Below are positions 1 to 8,928 of a stretch of DNA of 49,922 nucleotides, piece by piece. This DNA is from Pontibacter qinzhouensis. Its GTDB lineage: Bacteria; Bacteroidota; Bacteroidia; Cytophagales; Hymenobacteraceae. The position numbers were made by a program, and so were the translations under genes. The stretch covers positions 1 through 49,922 of the forward strand of contig NZ_VRTY01000040.1 in assembly GCF_008017455.1 (NCBI RefSeq), given 5' to 3'. The notes beneath the pieces were generated by a model. It searched no databases and was not told the DNA's origin. It worked only from the letters and a program-made list of their open reading frames with translations. Position 1 is the stretch's first letter, and the number at the start of each line of letters is the position of its first letter.

Positions 1-258
1 TTTTATACTGGCAGCTTTAACGGCGCTTATTAGTTCTGAGTCTTTGTTAATGATCTTTTTAAGCGTTTCAATAATGTTCATGAGGTCCGCTTTTGATTTC
101 TTTCCCCAGAAATTACTGTTCTGCTGGTTGTAAAACTGGTACTCCATTACCAACTGCTCCCGCTCCTCCATCAGGGCCGCCAGCCGCTCGTTCTGCTGTG
201 CCTTTACCCCCGACAAGCTCATGCAAAAAAATAACATGGCAATAACAATCTTCTTCAT
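1..258 (-). CDS. Secreted protein of unknown function, 5'-part only
   Basis: The reading frame opens at an ATG (258, read leftwards) and is still open at the window edge, so the C-terminus is missing. The first residues MKKIVIAMLFFCMSLSGVKA form a standard signal peptide, followed by Gln-Gln. The next stretch is charged and Glu/Gln/Leu-rich (NERLAALMEEREQLVMEYQF), suggesting a helical or coiled-coil periplasmic protein. About 86 residues are visible. I do not recognise a family. The gene diverges from the large T9SS protein gene, with about 400 bp between them. Confidence 0.7.
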   Translation of the reverse strand, partial: MKKIVIAMLFFCMSLSGVKAQQNERLAALMEEREQLVMEYQFYNQQNSNFWGKKSKADLMNIIETLKKIINKDSELISAVKAASIK

Positions 259-652
259 CCCTTTCCAATTTGTATTGAACAAGATACAAATATGGTCAAC
301 CATAACGAATCAGCCATCACTTTTTTTACCAATACCGCCAATTTCAAAGTAGATCCCACACCTTCAGGATATAAGATTCCCCATTCTCTTAATCTGAAGG
401 TTTACGTTTAGAAACATCTATAAGCAAAATGAACTACTATTTCCTATTGAAACTGCGGTAATTAAACGAGGGTAAGGGAGAGGCTGCGGCAGATTCGATA
501 GGTGGGCTTAGTTAAAGTTCAATATACTGGTGCTGCAGCCTTGGATACATAAATTAGTAATAAATAATGTGCAGGCTCTACAGTACAATAGTATAATAAA
601 ATTGTATATTTAGCTTACTTTTTTTGTTGATATACTGATACCGGCTGCTGCT
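259..652. other. Divergent intergenic region, 394 bp
   Basis: AT-rich DNA between two divergently transcribed genes for exported proteins, so promoters for both must lie here. I see no RNA gene, no repeat copy and no convincing hairpin. A T-run followed by TTGTTGATATACTGATA (about 624-640) is just upstream of the right-hand gene, but I cannot assign promoter boxes with confidence. Confidence 0.5.
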
Positions 653-3628
653 ATGCTAAAGAATAACATTACAGAAGAAACAGCTTTCAGCTTAAACAGG
701 CAGTTATACAGGCGAAGCTACTTCTGCTTAGAGCTACCAACAGTTAGGGACCCTTATTTTGCACCGATTGTTATCTCTAAAATACCATCGTTTACAGCTT
801 TCAGATGGCTATTTTGTTTGCTAAGCATTTTGTTTTCTGTAGCTGCCTCAGAAGTTCCAGCTACCGCTACAGCTGGAGCAAAACCTGCTGTTTCTCCCTT
901 TACACAAAATAAAGGGCAGTGGGACAAGCAAATTCTCTACACTTCTGAATTACCGAACGGTTGGCTGTTCCTGGAGAAAAACGGCTTTACCTACAATTTT
1001 TTAGAAGCAGCCTACTTTGCTGAAGAAGACCATGCCTCAGGAAAGGCCCATAGGACGATGCCGTATATAGGGCACGCTGTTAAGGTAAAGTTTTTAGAAG
1101 CTAACCCTGCTGTACAGCTTGAAGAGAAAAAGGAGACAGCCAGCTACCGAAACTACTTTATAGGCAATGATCCAGCAGCTTGGGCAACACATGTTAAAGC
1201 ATATGCTGAAGTCCTTTATCGGAACTTATATCCAGGAACGGATTTAAAAGTTTATTTGTCAGGCTCAACTATTAAATATGATTTTATACTGGCACCACAT
1301 GCACCGGTTCCTGCTATTAAAATGAACTACGAGGGGGCTAAGCAACTTCAACTAAAAAATGGTCGCCTGCACATCTTAACTTCTTTAAATGAGATTGTGG
1401 AAGAAAAACCGTACGCTTACCAGGATATAAACGGAACTAGGAAGGAGGTTACTTGTGCCTTTACTCTTCAGGGTAATATGGTAGGATTTGAGATTTCCGG
1501 CTCTTACGATGCATCCAAGCCCTTGGTTATAGATCCGGAAATTGTGTTCCTGAGCTACTCCGGCTCCTTCAGCTCTCTTTCAGGTAATACAGCCACTGGC
1601 GACCTCAAAGGCAACACTTATTTCGCCAGCCGGCTAATGGGTCCTACTTATCCTGTTACTTCTGGTGCTTACCAGCAGACACAGCGCGGTACAAATATCG
1701 TTATCTCGAAGCTATCGGATCGAGGCAACACTATTTTATTTGCCACTTATCTGGGCGGTGGCGGCAATGATGAGTACCCGCTGGCCATGCGTGTAAACAG
1801 CCAGAACGAATTGCTACTGGTCGGTTTCACCAACTCCAGCGATTTTCCGACTACACCGCAAGCCTTTGACCGTAGCTTTAATGGCATCCGCGATTATGTT
1901 GTCTGCCGCCTTTCTGAAAATGGCTCCTTGCTGTTGGCCTCTACCTACGTGGGAGGAAGTGGAGCCGAAGGTGGTGTCATAGCTTCGATACCAGCCATGC
2001 TTACCTTCGATAAGGAGGGCAATGTATTAGTTGGCGCCTGCACCACGTCAGATGATTTTCCGGTCCGGAACGGTTTTCAGAGATCTAAAAATCTGGGGCA
2101 GGATGGTGTTATCTTTAAATTGAATGCCAACCTGTCGGAGCTGCACTGGTCTACCTTGCTAGGTGGTAGCCACGACGATTTTATTTTCGATATAAAAGTA
2201 GGAGCCAGTGGCAATGTGTATGTGGGGGGCAGCACCTTTAGCAGAGATTTCCCTGCCACCAACCAGGCACTCCATAGCGCCCCCATCGGACTGCGCGATG
2301 GCTTTGTGGCAGTTATTTCTGCTGATGGTCGGGAGTTACGCGCTGCCACTTACCTGGGAACGGAAGCATCTGACCTGGTTAAATGCATTGACTTAGATCG
2401 TGAGGAAAATGTTTACGCTGTGGGGTTTACCGGCGGCTCGTACCCGATTACCACCGATACCTATGGTACAAGCAATACCACGGGCGGCTACTTTATACAC
2501 AAGCTAACGCAGGACCTTCGTACTACTCTTATGTCGACGCACATTGGCAACCATGTGGGGCAGGAAAGGCCGCCGGTAGCCTTCTCGGTAAGTGAGTGCA
2601 ACGATATTTTTATTGCAGGATACGCACTCTCTAATGCCCCGGTATCTGCCGATGCCCTGGAACGTAACCGTAGAACCATGTACCTGCTGCACCTGGCCAA
2701 CGATGCCAAAGAACTAGCATATGCTTCTTTTTCAGGAGGAATAGACACAAACCCGCACACGCACCTGGCTAATACTGGCTTTCTCACTAAAACCGGTACG
2801 CTTTACCAGGCAGAGTGCACCTATTCTACTACGCAGGCTGTTACCCCCGATGTGTACGATAACCAGTTTAGCGGTTCACCAGATGTTGCTGTCACCAAGT
2901 TTCAATTTACGCCTAAAATTGCGAATACAATTCAGGCAAAAGCAGTTATACCTCCTGTATCGTGTGCGCCTTACCCGGTGCGGTTTCAGAACCAAACGGC
3001 CAATGCCGCCAGCTACACCTGGAATTTTGGAGACGGTAGTGCAGAGTCTGCAGAAGTGCATCCAACACATACTTACACAAAACCTGGCGTTTACCGGGTG
3101 CGCCTTATTGCCTCAGACCCGAACAGCTGTAAACTCCATGATACTACTTTTGTGAACCTCACAGTAGCCGCTCCACCTGAACCTGTGCTACCTACGCAGC
3201 TTGTTTACCTTTGCTACCAATATGTTACGCTCGATGCCGGCAACCCAGGCTACAACTATGCCTGGTCTACCGGTGCCACTAGCCAGACAATAGACGTAAC
3301 AGAACCTGGCACCTATACCGTTGAAATCAGCCTTGGCCAATGCTCCCAAACAAGCACTGTCACTTTACTTGAAGCCTTGCCGCCACTCGAAGTGCCTACT
3401 ATATTTACTCCAAACCACGACGGTAAAAACGACTTTTTCTATCTCAAAAACGGAGGAGCCAACGTTAGCCTGAAGATCTTTAACCGGTGGGGCAAAATTG
3501 TTTTTAAAAGCGATAATTACCAGAATGACTGGGATGGCCGCGGTGTTGCTCTCGGAGCCTATTATTATATGGTGGAAAGCCTGGAAAACTGCAGCACGCA
3601 GAAAGGCTGGTTTGAAATTGTACATTAA
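653..3628 (+). CDS. T9SS type B sorting domain / PKD / SBBP-repeat cell-surface protein
   Basis: A 991-residue exported protein. A long N-terminal segment precedes a hydrophobic stretch at about residues 49-65, the likely signal anchor; no internal ATG offers a shorter start. Residues about 80-290 resemble the N-terminal domain common in Bacteroidetes SBBP-repeat proteins (SPFTQNKGQW start). Residues about 300-750 hold beta-propeller-like SBBP repeats marked by TYLGGGGNDEYPLA, TYVGGSGAEGG and TLLGGSHDDFIFD. A PKD domain follows with WNFGDG near residue 789. The last 85 residues are the gliding-motility-type C-terminal domain (FTPNHDGKNDFF, LKIFNRWGKIVF, NDWDGRG, GAYYYMV), which directs secretion through the type IX system and retention at the surface. 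Function is probably adhesive or structural; no enzymatic domain is visible. The type IX translocon genes are not in this window. Confidence 0.9.
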   Translation: MLKNNITEETAFSLNRQLYRRSYFCLELPTVRDPYFAPIVISKIPSFTAFRWLFCLLSILFSVAASEVPATATAGAKPAVSPFTQNKGQWDKQILYTSELPNGWLFLEKNGFTYNFLEAAYFAEEDHASGKAHRTMPYIGHAVKVKFLEANPAVQLEEKKETASYRNYFIGNDPAAWATHVKAYAEVLYRNLYPGTDLKVYLSGSTIKYDFILAPHAPVPAIKMNYEGAKQLQLKNGRLHILTSLNEIVEEKPYAYQDINGTRKEVTCAFTLQGNMVGFEISGSYDASKPLVIDPEIVFLSYSGSFSSLSGNTATGDLKGNTYFASRLMGPTYPVTSGAYQQTQRGTNIVISKLSDRGNTILFATYLGGGGNDEYPLAMRVNSQNELLLVGFTNSSDFPTTPQAFDRSFNGIRDYVVCRLSENGSLLLASTYVGGSGAEGGVIASIPAMLTFDKEGNVLVGACTTSDDFPVRNGFQRSKNLGQDGVIFKLNANLSELHWSTLLGGSHDDFIFDIKVGASGNVYVGGSTFSRDFPATNQALHSAPIGLRDGFVAVISADGRELRAATYLGTEASDLVKCIDLDREENVYAVGFTGGSYPITTDTYGTSNTTGGYFIHKLTQDLRTTLMSTHIGNHVGQERPPVAFSVSECNDIFIAGYALSNAPVSADALERNRRTMYLLHLANDAKELAYASFSGGIDTNPHTHLANTGFLTKTGTLYQAECTYSTTQAVTPDVYDNQFSGSPDVAVTKFQFTPKIANTIQAKAVIPPVSCAPYPVRFQNQTANAASYTWNFGDGSAESAEVHPTHTYTKPGVYRVRLIASDPNSCKLHDTTFVNLTVAAPPEPVLPTQLVYLCYQYVTLDAGNPGYNYAWSTGATSQTIDVTEPGTYTVEISLGQCSQTSTVTLLEALPPLEVPTIFTPNHDGKNDFFYLKNGGANVSLKIFNRWGKIVFKSDNYQNDWDGRGVALGAYYYMVESLENCSTQKGWFEIVH

Positions 3629-3688
3629 ATCTGGTACAGCATGCGTAGCAGCGGAGATAAACTTTACAAGTTTTCAGTAATGATGACT

Positions 3689-3713
3689 GTTTAGCTTTTA
3701 CGAACAGCTAAAC
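3689..3713 (+). terminator. Hairpin downstream of the T9SS gene
   Basis: GTTTAGCT (3689-3696) pairs with AGCTAAAC (3706-3713) around a 9-nt loop, 60 nt after the stop codon. It has no T-run, so termination is only a guess. It leads directly into GC-rich palindromic repeat P1. Confidence 0.35.
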
Positions 3714-3748
3714 GCTCGCAGGAGCTGCGCACGCTGCGAGGTCTTGGC
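3714..3748 (+). repeat. GC-rich palindromic repeat, copy P1
   Basis: A 35-bp GC-rich island whose CTCGCA and TGCGAG ends can pair. It matches 10193-10227 at about 28 of 35 positions, including the shared block GCTGCGCACG and a TGGC end. It stands out from the AT-rich flanks. Confidence 0.55.
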
Positions 3749-3891
3749 CGCTCCGCTTTATAAAAAATCTTGCTTAGCCGGAGTCACTTGAACTACTAAA
3801 TTATCATAGGCTTGAGCAATGGAGCATATTGTTAATTCAGTTAAACAAACAAAATGCACCTAGTCAGCTTGTAGTTCAACTTTTAGGTTTT

Positions 3892-4857
3892 TTAGAAAAC
3901 CACACCTTCCACTCTCTTTTTCTCCGGAAAGTCTTTGTTGCCCCATTGCTCTTTTACGTTGGTTTCAATGGTCAGGCTTATGTCTGTCAGCGGCACATCT
4001 TCCAGGCGGTTCTCAAACGGGTCTTCGGAGCGTTCGCCTACCAGATCGAGGCACAGGAACACAAAGGAAATGATAACTGAAATAGGCATGCTGACCCAAC
4101 CAAGCTCCTCAATAAAAACAAAGGGCAGGAGCGAAGCATGTATAAACACAAAGACTCTGGAGAAAAAGCTGTATTGCCTTGGGAAGGGTGTATTTTTGAT
4201 ACGCTCACTTTTTCCCTGAATGTTATTGAACTCTACCAGCGATTCCTCGAGCTTCATAAATCTGAAATCGGAGAGCCAGCCTTTTTCGTAAGCTCTTTTC
4301 AGGTCTTCTCCTTGCAGCTCCAGCAGGTAGTTTGGCGGATTGTTTTTGTGGCAGAAAAGCTGAAACTCCTTCGGCGCCAGAAAACTACGGGCATCGGCAT
4401 AATCGTTTTCTTCTTCGTAAATTTCTCTTATTTTGGTTTCGTTGTAGTCGTGTCTTCTCCTCAAAAAAACCCGGAGTGCATGCACAAAGCCCATGTGCCG
4501 GTAAATCATCTGCTTCTGAAACTCTTTTACAGCTTTTGCCTCTTCCGGATCTGTCGGATCTGTGGCGATGATCATGGTGACCACCTGCCGGGTCCAGGCT
4601 CTGCTGTAGTTCACCAGCAAGCCCCAGATTTTCCGGGCTTCCCACCACCTGTCGTAGGCATTGTTATTTTTAAAACCCAGGAAAATAGCGAGGGCCGTGC
4701 TAAGCGCCGATATGGTGTCAAAGGGCAGGTGCAGGTGCATTACCTCAAAATAATCGTGGAGCAGGTACACCACGATAGATAATATAATATAGTAAAGCAT
4801 GCTTTTCCAAGCATAATGGAAAATGACACTCCACCTCAGGTTTCTATCTACGATCAT
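3892..4857 (-). CDS. Bestrophin-family chloride-channel-like membrane protein
   Basis: A 321-residue protein from the ATG at 4857; the frame extends five codons further to a TTG, which is less likely. It opens with MIVDRNLRWSVIFHYAWKS, the usual beginning of bacterial bestrophin (UPF0187) proteins, followed by a hydrophobic segment and the pore-lining region LALAIFLGFKNNNAYDRWWE-like motif (here STALAIFLGF, NNAYDRWWEARKIWG). A second hydrophobic segment lies near residues 225-260. The C-terminal SEDPFENRLEDVPLT corresponds to the acidic clasp of bestrophins. Known homologues form pentameric ion channels in the inner membrane; prokaryotic members can be cation-selective, so the ion is uncertain. 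Transcribed alone, leftwards; its upstream DNA holds two facing copies of the 57-bp element. Confidence 0.88.
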   Translation of the reverse strand: MIVDRNLRWSVIFHYAWKSMLYYIILSIVVYLLHDYFEVMHLHLPFDTISALSTALAIFLGFKNNNAYDRWWEARKIWGLLVNYSRAWTRQVVTMIIATDPTDPEEAKAVKEFQKQMIYRHMGFVHALRVFLRRRHDYNETKIREIYEEENDYADARSFLAPKEFQLFCHKNNPPNYLLELQGEDLKRAYEKGWLSDFRFMKLEESLVEFNNIQGKSERIKNTPFPRQYSFFSRVFVFIHASLLPFVFIEELGWVSMPISVIISFVFLCLDLVGERSEDPFENRLEDVPLTDISLTIETNVKEQWGNKDFPEKKRVEGVVF

Positions 4858-5053
4858 ACATTTTAACTTCAACTCTAATGCTAGTACTGAATTTTGCCGT
4901 TTTGGTTAAGACCAACCTCCACTGCAGAATCAAAATTTCTATTTCTTGATGAGAGCTTATTTGTAATAGAAGAGAAACAGGCGGCGAAGTACATTGTTTA
5001 CCGCCATACAATTTGCCTTGCAAACCAACTTGTGGATTATTAGAGCTGGTGCT

Positions 5054-5110
5054 ACCCTTGACAAAAAAAAGCCCAAATCCTGTTGGAAGGGCAATTTCAT
5101 TTAAATAATT
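5054..5110 (+). repeat. 57-bp intergenic element, copy A
   Basis: Full copy: ACCCTTG left box, GGAAGGGC centre, TTCATTTAAATAATT right end. CCCTT of the left box can pair with AAGGG of the centre; an internal GCCC can pair with the same GGGC. This is one of two copies not downstream of a same-strand gene; it lies antisense in the bestrophin/rmuC gap. Confidence 0.85.
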
Positions 5111-5271
5111 TGAGACTTCCTAAATATGGAAGAATTGAATAAGAAACCTGTTGAGATAAATAACTATTTCCTTTAAAAGTTAGCATATAACTCCTTCAAT
5201 CTAATGCCTTCACCTTTAGTTCTTTAATAATCCGAAAAAGTTAAGTGAACATTTATTTTGCTTGATACTTG

Positions 5272-5328
5272 AATTATTTAAATGTTTTTGCCCTCCAGAA
5301 GGTTTTTATAACATTTTTATCCAAGGGT
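5272..5328 (-). repeat. 57-bp intergenic element, copy B
   Basis: Full copy in the sense orientation of rmuC, starting 22 nt after its stop. The complement reads ACCCTTGGA at the left, CCTTCTGGAGGGC at the centre and CATTTAAATAATT at the right end. Faces copy A. Confidence 0.85.
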
Positions 5329-5350
5329 AGCTATCTGCTGAGTTGTTTAA

Positions 5351-6679
5351 TTAGTCTTCGTGGCTATCGAGGGCTCGTGCTTCCTGAAGCAGCGTATCGT
5401 CGAGGGTTTTACTTGTTTTAGCGCCCAATTCTTTTAGCACCTCCACGCGCCTGATCAGATTGCCTTTTCCTTCGGTTAATTTGTTCATGGCCGCGTTGTA
5501 CGCCCCCTGACTGTTTTCGAGGTGCCGCCCAACAGATTTCAGGTCTTCTACAAAACCTACAAATTTATCGTAGAGCCGGCCGCTTTCTTCGGCAATCCGG
5601 ATAACGTTGCGTTTCTGGTCCTCCTGCCGCCAAACACCGGCTACCGTGCGCAAAGTTGCCAGCAGCGTGGAGGTGGTTACCAGCACAATGTTTTTATCGA
5701 AAGCATCTGTAAACAAGTCGTGGTCGTGCTGCAGCGCCAGGTTAAATGCAGGCTCAATCGGGATATACATCATCACAAAGTCTGGGGAGTTGATGCCGGT
5801 AAGCCTGTGGTAGTTTTTTCGGCCCAGATCGGAGAAATGTGTTCTGATGGAGTTGATGTGGCTCCGCAGGTACAGCTCTAGTTGCGGCTCGTCTTCGCAG
5901 CTGCAATAAGCCTCGTAGGCCACCAACGACATTTTAGAATCTATGACCAGGTGTTTACCTTCCGGCAGACGAATGATAACGTCAGGCCTGTAAATTTTAC
6001 TTTCGTCGTTCTGCCGTACCTCTTCCCGCTCATAATGAATGCCTTTGCGTAAACCTGATTTTTCGAGCAGGCTCTCGAGCAGGTATTCGCCCCAGTTTCC
6101 CTGCGTTTTACTTTCTCCTTTCAGGGCTTTTGTCAGGTTCAGAGCGTCCTGGCTCATTTGCTGGTTCAGGGTGGCAAGCTGTGTAATCTGCTCTTTCAGC
6201 GACACGCTCTCCCGAAATGTTTTCTCGTAGGTAAGGTCCACTTTGGCCTCAAACTCCTTTATTCTTTCTTTCAGCGGAGAGAGTATCCGCTCCAGGTTGT
6301 CGGAAGATGCTTTGTTGAAATGATCGGCGTTAGACATGAGCACCTGGTTCGAAATGCTCTGGAATTGTTGCAGAAACTTTTCGCGCAGCTGCTCAAGTTC
6401 CTTCGCCTGCTCGTGTAGTCGGCGCTGCAGGTGTTCGTAATCGGTTTCGGTTTTGGTAAGCGCGTTGGTGAGTTCCATGGTTTCAGATTGCGCCTCCCGC
6501 AACTGATGTTTCAAGTCCTCGTTTTCGGCCACCTTTAGCTTTGCCTGCCCCTCCAGCACACCCAGGTTTACCTGTGCCTGGTTTATGGCTTGCTGCAAAT
6601 CGCTGTTCCTGCTGCGTTGCCATAAAAAGGCCACTACCACTCCGCCTAAAAAAGCTGCCAACCCTATTAAAATTTCCAT
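5351..6679 (-). CDS. rmuC: DNA recombination protein RmuC
   Basis: A 442-residue protein from the ATG at 6679 (MEILIGLAAFLGGVVVAF), chosen because the frame upstream only offers a TTG. Order of parts: one N-terminal membrane helix (about 1-21), a long coiled coil (about 25-170), then the RmuC nuclease-like domain. Family marks include GNWGEYLLESLLEKSGL, the PD-(D/E)XK-like RPDVIIRLPEGKHLVIDSK, and TTSTLLATLRTVAGVWRQE. RmuC limits inversions and rearrangements at short inverted repeats in E. coli. Size matches the family. It is transcribed alone and is followed by element copy B, which may form the end of its transcript. Confidence 0.93.
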   Translation of the reverse strand: MEILIGLAAFLGGVVVAFLWQRSRNSDLQQAINQAQVNLGVLEGQAKLKVAENEDLKHQLREAQSETMELTNALTKTETDYEHLQRRLHEQAKELEQLREKFLQQFQSISNQVLMSNADHFNKASSDNLERILSPLKERIKEFEAKVDLTYEKTFRESVSLKEQITQLATLNQQMSQDALNLTKALKGESKTQGNWGEYLLESLLEKSGLRKGIHYEREEVRQNDESKIYRPDVIIRLPEGKHLVIDSKMSLVAYEAYCSCEDEPQLELYLRSHINSIRTHFSDLGRKNYHRLTGINSPDFVMMYIPIEPAFNLALQHDHDLFTDAFDKNIVLVTTSTLLATLRTVAGVWRQEDQKRNVIRIAEESGRLYDKFVGFVEDLKSVGRHLENSQGAYNAAMNKLTEGKGNLIRRVEVLKELGAKTSKTLDDTLLQEARALDSHED

Positions 6680-7425
6680 AAGGTAAAGGTACAAGATTTT
6701 AGCATTTTTAACCTGATGCTAATCAGATTAGTTGAAAGCGCTGGTTCTGTCATCAGCTAAAGTACCGCAACTGCTGCAAACCTAGCGGAGTGTGTCTCCT
6801 GCGAGTGTTCCCCACTTAAAAAGCTGCTACTGGTCCCTCACACGCTCTAAAGTAGCCGGGTACATCATAGGTTTGTGCTATTGTTGCCTTTGCCAGTAGT
6901 TATAAATGACGACTCACCTTACGAGATATCAATAGTTAGTTCTTTTTATTTAATAGGATTAAGATAAAATCCTGCGTCCTATATCAGATAGTATTACAAG
7001 TTAGAATTCAGATGAGTTGTGCCAATATTTATTAACTGATGTTACGCACCTTCAAGTATGTGGCACCTTTATGTTTGTTATATAACAGCTTCATCCGATG
7101 CCCCTAGGCATGCATGTTCCATCGTTTTGCTCCGATCGCTCACGGCTGGGGAAGGGGCCCTTTTTTAGTGGGGCCTCGTTCTCGGGCATCGCGCTGCTGC
7201 ATCTTTCCTGCCCGCAAGCGGACTGCCGCTCCTGCGGCACCGGAAACCTGTAAAGGCGCTCAACCCAGGAACTGGGATGTGCACTACGAGCCTCAGCTAC
7301 AGCGCCAGCAAATTAATTTGTTGGGTTGAGATTATAAAAATTAAATGAATATTCTGAGTGCGTAATAGCAGTTATTAAAAGATTAAGCAGTTATGCCTAA
7401 AATCAATTGGCAATCAACAACCAAC
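6680..7425. other. Gene-free 746-bp stretch with a GC-rich island
   Basis: No credible gene. The outer parts are AT-rich. A short GC-rich block near 6781-6808 shares the CTCGCAGGAG core (complement) with repeat P1. About 7105-7275 is a clearly GC-richer island, including ggggccctttttt, cctgcccgcaagcgg and ctgccgctcctgcggcac; it has an open frame of 71 codons that looks fortuitous. It may be a decayed repeat or gene remnant. The rmuC promoter should lie close to 6680. Confidence 0.5.
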
Positions 7426-8802
7426 CTACTGTACCAGCGTCACTCTGAACTTTCGGCCTTTTATTTTTCCTTCTCCTAATTTTTTGGCGATGCTTGTACT
7501 TTGGCTAAAAGGGACAGCCACAAAGCTTTGACGGTCCTGCACTTCAATTTTCCCGATGTCGTTGGCTTTTAAACCGGCTTCCGCAATCAGGGCACCTACT
7601 ATATCGCGTGGGCTGAGTTTGTCTTTGCGGCCAGCATTGATGTGCAGCGTGGCAAAGGCAGCAGCTTCGGGAGCGGTTTTGGGAGCAGTGCGTTTAAGAT
7701 CCGTGGTTTTCAGCCATTCATCCATTCGTACCTGGCCCCAATCCCTAAGCTTCTGTTCGTCTCTTTTGGTTGCAAAGGTATACACGGTGCCGCTTTTACC
7801 AGCCCTGCCTGTGCGGCCACTGCGGTGCAGGTAGGCTGCTTCATCATCTGGCAACTCATAGTGAACAATGGTCGTCAGGGCATCAATATCGAGGCCACGG
7901 GCAGCCAGGTCGGTGGCTACTAATATGGTGGTGCTGCCATTCCGGAACAGGGTCATGGTGCGGTCGCGATCTATCTGCTCCATGCCGCCATGCAGTGCCT
8001 TAGCCTGCAGCCCTTGTTCCTGCAGAAAGGAAGTTAGCTCGTCGGTGGTGGCGCGTGTATTGGCAAAAATAACCGTACCAGTGGGGTCCTTGCTCAGGAG
8101 CAGAGCAGCCAGTGTTTCCTTTTTCTCAGCCAGTTCCACTTTCATACCCACCAGGTGCAACTGGTCCGGAATGGCCGTGGCCGTAGCTTTTATAAACTGC
8201 GGATTTTTAAGTGAATTAGAGATCAGTTCTTTTACCTTGTCGGGCATGGTAGCAGAGAAAAGCACCGTTTGCCTTTTGGTTGGTAAAACAGCCAGTATTT
8301 CATCCAGTTCTTCCTCAAAGCCCATTTCAAGCAGCTTGTCGGCCTCATCGAGCACAATCTGCTTCAGGTGGCTCAGGTCTAGGGTGCGGCGGCTCAGGTG
8401 GTCGGTTAGGCGGCCGGGCGTGCCCACCAGCACCTGCGGCGGAAATGCCAGCGAGGCTCTTTCCTGCGAGAAGGCGTGCCCACCATAAAAGGCACTCACT
8501 TTTAGGCCCTCCACCTGCTGCGCCAGGTTTTTAAGCTCCTGCCGTACCTGCATGGCCAGTTCGCGGGTAGGCACCACCACCAGGGCCTGTACCTGCTGCA
8601 CACGTGTATCTACGTACTGTAAAATCGGGAGCCCGTAAGCAGCCGTTTTTCCGCTTCCGGTTTCGGCCTGGCCTGCCACATCCTGCCCCTGCAGCAGCAC
8701 CGGTATAGCTGCCATCTGAATAGGAGTGGGCGTGTGGTAATCGAGTTCCTGCAGGCGCTGCTGTAAAGCAGGCGCCAATTGTAAGGCTTTAAAAGACGAC
8801 AT
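7426..8802 (-). CDS. dbpA: DEAD-box ATP-dependent RNA helicase, DbpA type
   Basis: 458 residues from the ATG at 8802 (MSSFKALQLAPALQQRL); another in-frame ATG lies 11 codons upstream. All helicase motifs are present: Q motif with TPTPIQ, motif I AETGSGKT (residues 46-53), PTRELAMQV, TPGR, DEAD, SAT, VIFANTR, ATDLAARGLDI and HRSGRTGRAGKSG. The last 75 residues (from about FATLHINAGRKDKLSPRDIVG to the end VTLVQ) form the DbpA RNA-binding domain, which in E. coli and Bacillus homologues recognises hairpin 92 of 23S rRNA during large-subunit assembly. The spacing and the C-terminal domain support DbpA over other DEAD-box paralogues. It diverges from the PerM-family gene at 8929 with about 126 bp between. 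Confidence 0.9.
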   Translation of the reverse strand: MSSFKALQLAPALQQRLQELDYHTPTPIQMAAIPVLLQGQDVAGQAETGSGKTAAYGLPILQYVDTRVQQVQALVVVPTRELAMQVRQELKNLAQQVEGLKVSAFYGGHAFSQERASLAFPPQVLVGTPGRLTDHLSRRTLDLSHLKQIVLDEADKLLEMGFEEELDEILAVLPTKRQTVLFSATMPDKVKELISNSLKNPQFIKATATAIPDQLHLVGMKVELAEKKETLAALLLSKDPTGTVIFANTRATTDELTSFLQEQGLQAKALHGGMEQIDRDRTMTLFRNGSTTILVATDLAARGLDIDALTTIVHYELPDDEAAYLHRSGRTGRAGKSGTVYTFATKRDEQKLRDWGQVRMDEWLKTTDLKRTAPKTAPEAAAFATLHINAGRKDKLSPRDIVGALIAEAGLKANDIGKIEVQDRQSFVAVPFSQSTSIAKKLGEGKIKGRKFRVTLVQ

Positions 8803-8928
8803 ATTTTTTTCTTCGTAGGTTACAAAGGTAGTCATAAAAATCAGGCTTTCTTACCACAGCTCCAGTTGGCCCTAAGCAAGAACATTAGGTTTTTTATATC
8901 TTTTTACGAGGTTTTAAGTATTCAAAGT

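Larger units (their letters stand above)
4858..5350. other. Intergenic region with two facing 57-bp elements
   Basis: 493 bp of AT-rich DNA between bestrophin and rmuC, both leftward. It holds element copies A (+) and B (-), whose right ends face each other across 161 bp. Copy B begins 22 nt after the rmuC stop codon. No other gene or hairpin was seen; the bestrophin promoter should lie in 4858-5050. Confidence 0.6.

Noticed and set aside
4138..4782. Antisense frame inside the bestrophin gene (214 codons)
   Set aside because: Mirror frame of a conserved membrane-protein gene; no family features.
7114..7329. 71-codon frame in the GC-rich island
   Set aside because: Composition is Arg/Pro/Ala-rich as in random GC-rich DNA; no ribosome-binding context or domain. 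Kept only as part of the island observation.
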